Shown here piece after piece: positions 61,292 to 64,000 of a DNA stretch of 64,000 nt (position 1 is its first letter; every line of letters begins with the position of its first letter). Under the pieces are notes generated by a model. It had not been told where the DNA came from. It saw only the letters and a list, made by a program, of their open reading frames with translations, and searched no databases. The position numbers were made by a program, and so were the translations under genes. This stretch comes from Streptomyces glomeratus (GTDB lineage Bacteria > Actinomycetota > Actinomycetes > Streptomycetales > Streptomycetaceae), in assembly GCF_021462825.1 (NCBI RefSeq), contig NZ_JAKEEB010000012.1:1-64000 (forward strand). Direction: 5' to 3'.

Positions 61292-62319
61292 ACGACGCAG
61301 TGCTGTACGGAAGTCCGGTGGCCGAGGCCCCTGTGATCCGGGAGCCCCTGCACGCACCGGTCGCCCATGTCGTGCGAGGTGGCGTCATCGAGGGCATCCA
61401 CTACGGCTCGGTCGTCGTCCTCGGCGCCGACGGGACCCCGGAGCTGCAACTCGGCGACATCGAGGCCGCCTTCTACCCGCGCTCGGCGCTCAAACCGGTG
61501 CAGGCGGTGGCGATGGTACGGGCCGGGCTGCCGCTCGACGGCGAGCTGCTGTCGCTGACCGCGGCCAGCCACTCCGGCGAGCAACGGCACCTGGCCGGCG
61601 CCCGGCGCATCCTGGAGCTTGCCGGGGCCAGCGAGGACGACCTCGGCAACGTCCCCGACCTGCCGTACGACGCGGTCGTGCGCGACGTCTGGGTGCGCGA
61701 GGGGCGGCTGCCGTCCCGGCTGGCGCAGAACTGCTCCGGCAAGCACGCGGCCATGCTCTACACCTGCAAGCTCAACGGCTGGCCGCTCGACGGGTACCTG
61801 GACCCGGGTCACCCCCTCCAGCAGGCCATCGCCGAGATCGTCGAGGACCTCACCGGACAGGCGATCGCCCGGGTGACCGTGGACGGCTGCGGCGCCCCGC
61901 TGTTCTCCGTGTCGCTGCACGGGCTCGCGCGCGCCGCGGCCCGCATCACCACCGCGCCGGCCGGCACCCCCGAGGCGCGGGTGGCGGACGCGATGCGTGA
62001 GCACGCGGAGATGGCCTCCGGCTCCGGGCGTGACGTGGCCGCGCTGATGCGTGCGGTGCCCGGGCTGCTGGCCAAGGACGGCTTCGAGGGTGTGCAGGTC
62101 GCCGCCCTGCCGGACGGCCGGGCCGTTGCCGTGAAGATCGCCGACGGGGCGAACCGGGCGCGGATCCCGGTCGCCGCGGCAGCCCTCGCCCGGGCCGGGG
62201 TCGACCCGGCCGCGCTCGCCGAGTTCGCGGGCGAGCCGCTGCTCGGCGGCGGCCGGCCGGTCGGCGGCGTCCGCCCGGTCCGCGCGCTCGACCCGCTCGC
62301 GCCCGACGTCCACGCCTGA
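61288..62319 (+). CDS. ansA: Asparaginase (L-asparaginase II, PF06089-like)
   Basis: 343 residues from GTG 61288, overlapping ansP as GTGA. This is the small actinobacterial/rhizobial asparaginase family, not the E. coli AnsB fold. Key segments: FYPRSALKPVQAVAMVRAGL with the Ser-Lys pair, LTAASHSGEQRHL, LAQNCSGKHAAML, and GCGAPLFSVSLHGLA. It releases ammonia and aspartate from asparagine, feeding the next enzyme. Confidence 0.9.
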   Translation: MNDAVLYGSPVAEAPVIREPLHAPVAHVVRGGVIEGIHYGSVVVLGADGTPELQLGDIEAAFYPRSALKPVQAVAMVRAGLPLDGELLSLTAASHSGEQRHLAGARRILELAGASEDDLGNVPDLPYDAVVRDVWVREGRLPSRLAQNCSGKHAAMLYTCKLNGWPLDGYLDPGHPLQQAIAEIVEDLTGQAIARVTVDGCGAPLFSVSLHGLARAAARITTAPAGTPEARVADAMREHAEMASGSGRDVAALMRAVPGLLAKDGFEGVQVAALPDGRAVAVKIADGANRARIPVAAAALARAGVDPAALAEFAGEPLLGGGRPVGGVRPVRALDPLAPDVHA

Positions 62320-62363
62320 TCCCCGCAGCCACCAGCCACCTCCGGAAGAGGACCCGCACAGCC

Positions 62364-63776
62364 ATGACCGCCGCAGCCCACCGCAGCGAACACGATCTGC
62401 TCGGCCACCGTGACATACCCGCCGAGGCGTACTGGGGCATCCACTCCCTGCGCGCCACGGAGAACTTCCCCATCACAGGGACGCCGATCTCCGCCTACCC
62501 GCACCTGATCGACGCCCTCGCGGCGGTCAAGGAGGCCGCCGCCCTCGCCAACGAGGAACTCGGCCTGCTGGAGCCGAAGAAGGCCGCCGCCATCGTCGCG
62601 GCCTGCCGCGAGATACGCGACGGCAAGCTGCACGACGAGTTCGTCGTCGACGTCATCCAGGGCGGGGCCGGCACCTCGACCAACATGAACGCCAACGAGG
62701 TGGTCGCCAACCGTGCACTCGAGCTGCTCGGCCACGCCAAGGGCGAGTACCGGTACCTGCACCCCAACGAGGACGTCAACCTCGGCCAGTCCACCAACGA
62801 CGTCTACCCCACCGCCGTCAAGATCGCCACGATCTTCGCCGTGCGCGGTCTGCTGAAGGCCATGGCCGTGCTCCAGGACGCCTTCGCACGCAAGGCCGTC
62901 GAGTTCCGCGACGTGCTGAAGATGGGCCGCACCCAGCTCCAGGACGCGGTGCCGATGACGCTGGGGCAGGAGTTCTCGGCGTACGCCGTCATGCTCGACG
63001 AGGACCGCAGCAGGCTCGCCGAGGCCGTCGAACTGATACACGAGATCAACCTCGGCGCCACGGCCATCGGCACCGGCCTCAACGCACCCGCGGGATATGC
63101 CGAGTCGGCCCGCCGCCATCTCGCCGGCATCACCGGCCTTCCGCTGGTGACGGCCGCCAACCTGGTGGAGGCCACCCAGGACTGCGGGGCGTTCGTGCAG
63201 ATGTCCGGGGTGCTCAAGCGGATCGCCGTCAAGCTCTCCAAGAGCTGCAACGACCTGCGGCTTCTGTCCTCCGGACCGCGCGCGGGCCTGAACGAGATCA
63301 ACCTGCCGCCGGTGCAGGCCGGCTCGAGCATCATGCCGGGCAAGGTCAACCCGGTGATCCCCGAAGTCGTCAACCAGGTCGCCTTCGAGGTGATCGGCAA
63401 CGACGTCACCATCACCATGGCCGCCGAGGCCGGACAGCTTCAGCTCAACGCCTTCGAGCCGATCATCCTGCACTCCCTCTCCGAGAGCATCACGCACCTG
63501 CAGCGCGCCTGCCTGACCCTGGCCGAACGCTGTGTCGCCGGGATCACGGCCAACGAGGCGGAGCTGCGGGCCGCGGTGGAGAACTCCATCGGCCTGGTGA
63601 CCGCCCTCAACCCGTACATCGGGTACGAGGCGGCCACCGATATCGCCAAGGAGGCCCTCGCCGGCGGCCGGGGCGTCGCCGAGCTCGTCCTCGAGAAGGG
63701 CCTGCTCCCGGCCGAGCGGCTGCAGGCCCTGCTGCGGCCCGAGGTGGTCGCGGGCAGCGGCTCGCCTAAGGTCTGA
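62364..63776 (+). CDS. aspA: Aspartate ammonia-lyase
   Basis: 470 residues. AYWGIHSLRATENFPITG at the start, GTSTNMNANEVVANRALELLG and GQSTNDVYPTAVKIA, and the signature loop GSSIMPGKVNPVIPEVVNQ with the catalytic Ser. It deaminates aspartate to fumarate and ammonia, so asparagine carbon enters the TCA cycle. GGAAGAGGA lies upstream of ATG 62364, 44 nt after the asparaginase stop. Confidence 0.95.
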   Translation: MTAAAHRSEHDLLGHRDIPAEAYWGIHSLRATENFPITGTPISAYPHLIDALAAVKEAAALANEELGLLEPKKAAAIVAACREIRDGKLHDEFVVDVIQGGAGTSTNMNANEVVANRALELLGHAKGEYRYLHPNEDVNLGQSTNDVYPTAVKIATIFAVRGLLKAMAVLQDAFARKAVEFRDVLKMGRTQLQDAVPMTLGQEFSAYAVMLDEDRSRLAEAVELIHEINLGATAIGTGLNAPAGYAESARRHLAGITGLPLVTAANLVEATQDCGAFVQMSGVLKRIAVKLSKSCNDLRLLSSGPRAGLNEINLPPVQAGSSIMPGKVNPVIPEVVNQVAFEVIGNDVTITMAAEAGQLQLNAFEPIILHSLSESITHLQRACLTLAERCVAGITANEAELRAAVENSIGLVTALNPYIGYEAATDIAKEALAGGRGVAELVLEKGLLPAERLQALLRPEVVAGSGSPKV

Positions 63777-63778
63777 TC

Positions 63779-64000
63779 ATGACCACCTCTGCGACCTTCC
63801 AGCCCGTACTGGAGCGCATCGCCGAAGAGATGGAGCGGCGGCCCGGGCGCGGACGGGCCGCCGACTACATCCCCGCGCTCGCCGCCTTTGACCCGAACCG
63901 CTTCGGCATGGCGATCGCCGAGCCGGACGGCACGGTCTACGGAGTGGGGGAATGGCGGCAGCCGTTCTCCGCGCAGTCGGTCACCAAGGTCTTCACCCTC
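63779..64000 (+). CDS. glsA: Glutaminase, N-terminal part (runs off the window)
   Basis: 74 residues visible from ATG 63779, 2 nt after the aspA stop with AAGG upstream. GRAADYIPALAAFDPNRFGMAIAEPDGTVYGVGE, then PFSAQSVTKVFTL, is the start of the serine-type glutaminase domain; the Ser-X-X-Lys (SVTK) is the catalytic pair. It converts glutamine to glutamate and ammonia, extending the amide-catabolism operon. The C-terminus, and any STAS or other added domain, is out of view. Confidence 0.9.
   Translation, partial: MTTSATFQPVLERIAEEMERRPGRGRAADYIPALAAFDPNRFGMAIAEPDGTVYGVGEWRQPFSAQSVTKVFTL

Overview
The window is very GC-rich actinobacterial chromosome, almost certainly from a Streptomyces species. 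Evidence for this is the strong third-position GC bias, frequent GTG starts with AGGAGG-type ribosome sites, an egtABCD ergothioneine operon, a developmental-type TTA codon, a DasR-like operator, an ANTAR protein, a SpoIIE-type phosphatase and a Ku protein with a lysine-rich tail. There is no rRNA, tRNA, CRISPR array or intact mobile element. The only transposon trace is a short, frameshifted Tn3-type transposase fragment. The content is mostly metabolism, transport and stress functions rather than a biosynthetic cluster.

Layout. 1-3.8 kb: start of an APC-family permease, a phased 11-bp repeat array, a decayed kdpE response regulator, a DUF5519 protein, a zinc-ribbon protein with inorganic pyrophosphatase, a PPOX-class F420 oxidoreductase and a CBS protein. 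3.8-7.8 kb: a small membrane protein, a PIG-V-like mannosyltransferase, a HAD phosphatase, dodecin, and an orphan sugar-binding lipoprotein with a dre-like site and a TTA codon. 7.9-12.3 kb: the egtABCD operon. 12.6-15.5 kb: PARG-like macro-domain protein, PemK/MazF-like protein, a small hydrophilic protein, a GPP34 protein and a 62-residue protein. 15.6-20.1 kb: flotillin with an NfeD-like partner, an amidase and a LacI regulator. 20.2-26.4 kb: thioredoxin, a flavoprotein disulfide reductase, peptide deformylase, a PepSY membrane protein, a TPR protein and pirin. 26.4-34 kb: Tn3 remnant, alpha/beta hydrolase, DUF4097 protein with an elaborate upstream region, SpoIIE phosphatase, GH65 phosphorylase, a monooxygenase-fold protein and an orphan type II thioesterase.

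34.2-43.7 kb is a minus-strand block: FUSC protein, an extended glyceraldehyde-3-phosphate dehydrogenase, dihydrolipoyl dehydrogenase, an NCS1 permease and a second FUSC protein. 44-50.3 kb: ANTAR protein, Ku, EfeO-EfeB (no EfeU next to them) and a secreted phospholipase C/phosphatase with a PHO-box-like repeat. 50.4-56.6 kb: a double Lrp regulator, an SseB-like protein, a channel-like membrane protein, a lone PqqB homologue, MarR, VOC, winged-helix and strictosidine-synthase-like proteins. 56.8-59 kb: crcB-DUF190-crcB (fluoride export) and uppP. 59.1-64 kb: a tightly packed fadR-type regulator, asparagine permease, asparaginase, aspartase and glutaminase set.

Genes that clearly act together are egtABCD (ergothioneine from cysteine, glutamate and histidine), efeOB (periplasmic iron handling), crcB-DUF190-crcB (fluoride efflux), NfeD-like/flotillin (membrane microdomains) and the terminal asparagine/aspartate/glutamine utilisation operon, whose first three genes overlap by 4 nt at each junction. 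I found no clear new defence or biosynthetic system. The strongest unusual signals are regulatory: an apparently intact phased operator beside a dead kdpE, the dre-like site plus TTA codon on an orphan binding protein, and the repeat and palindrome array before the DUF4097 gene.
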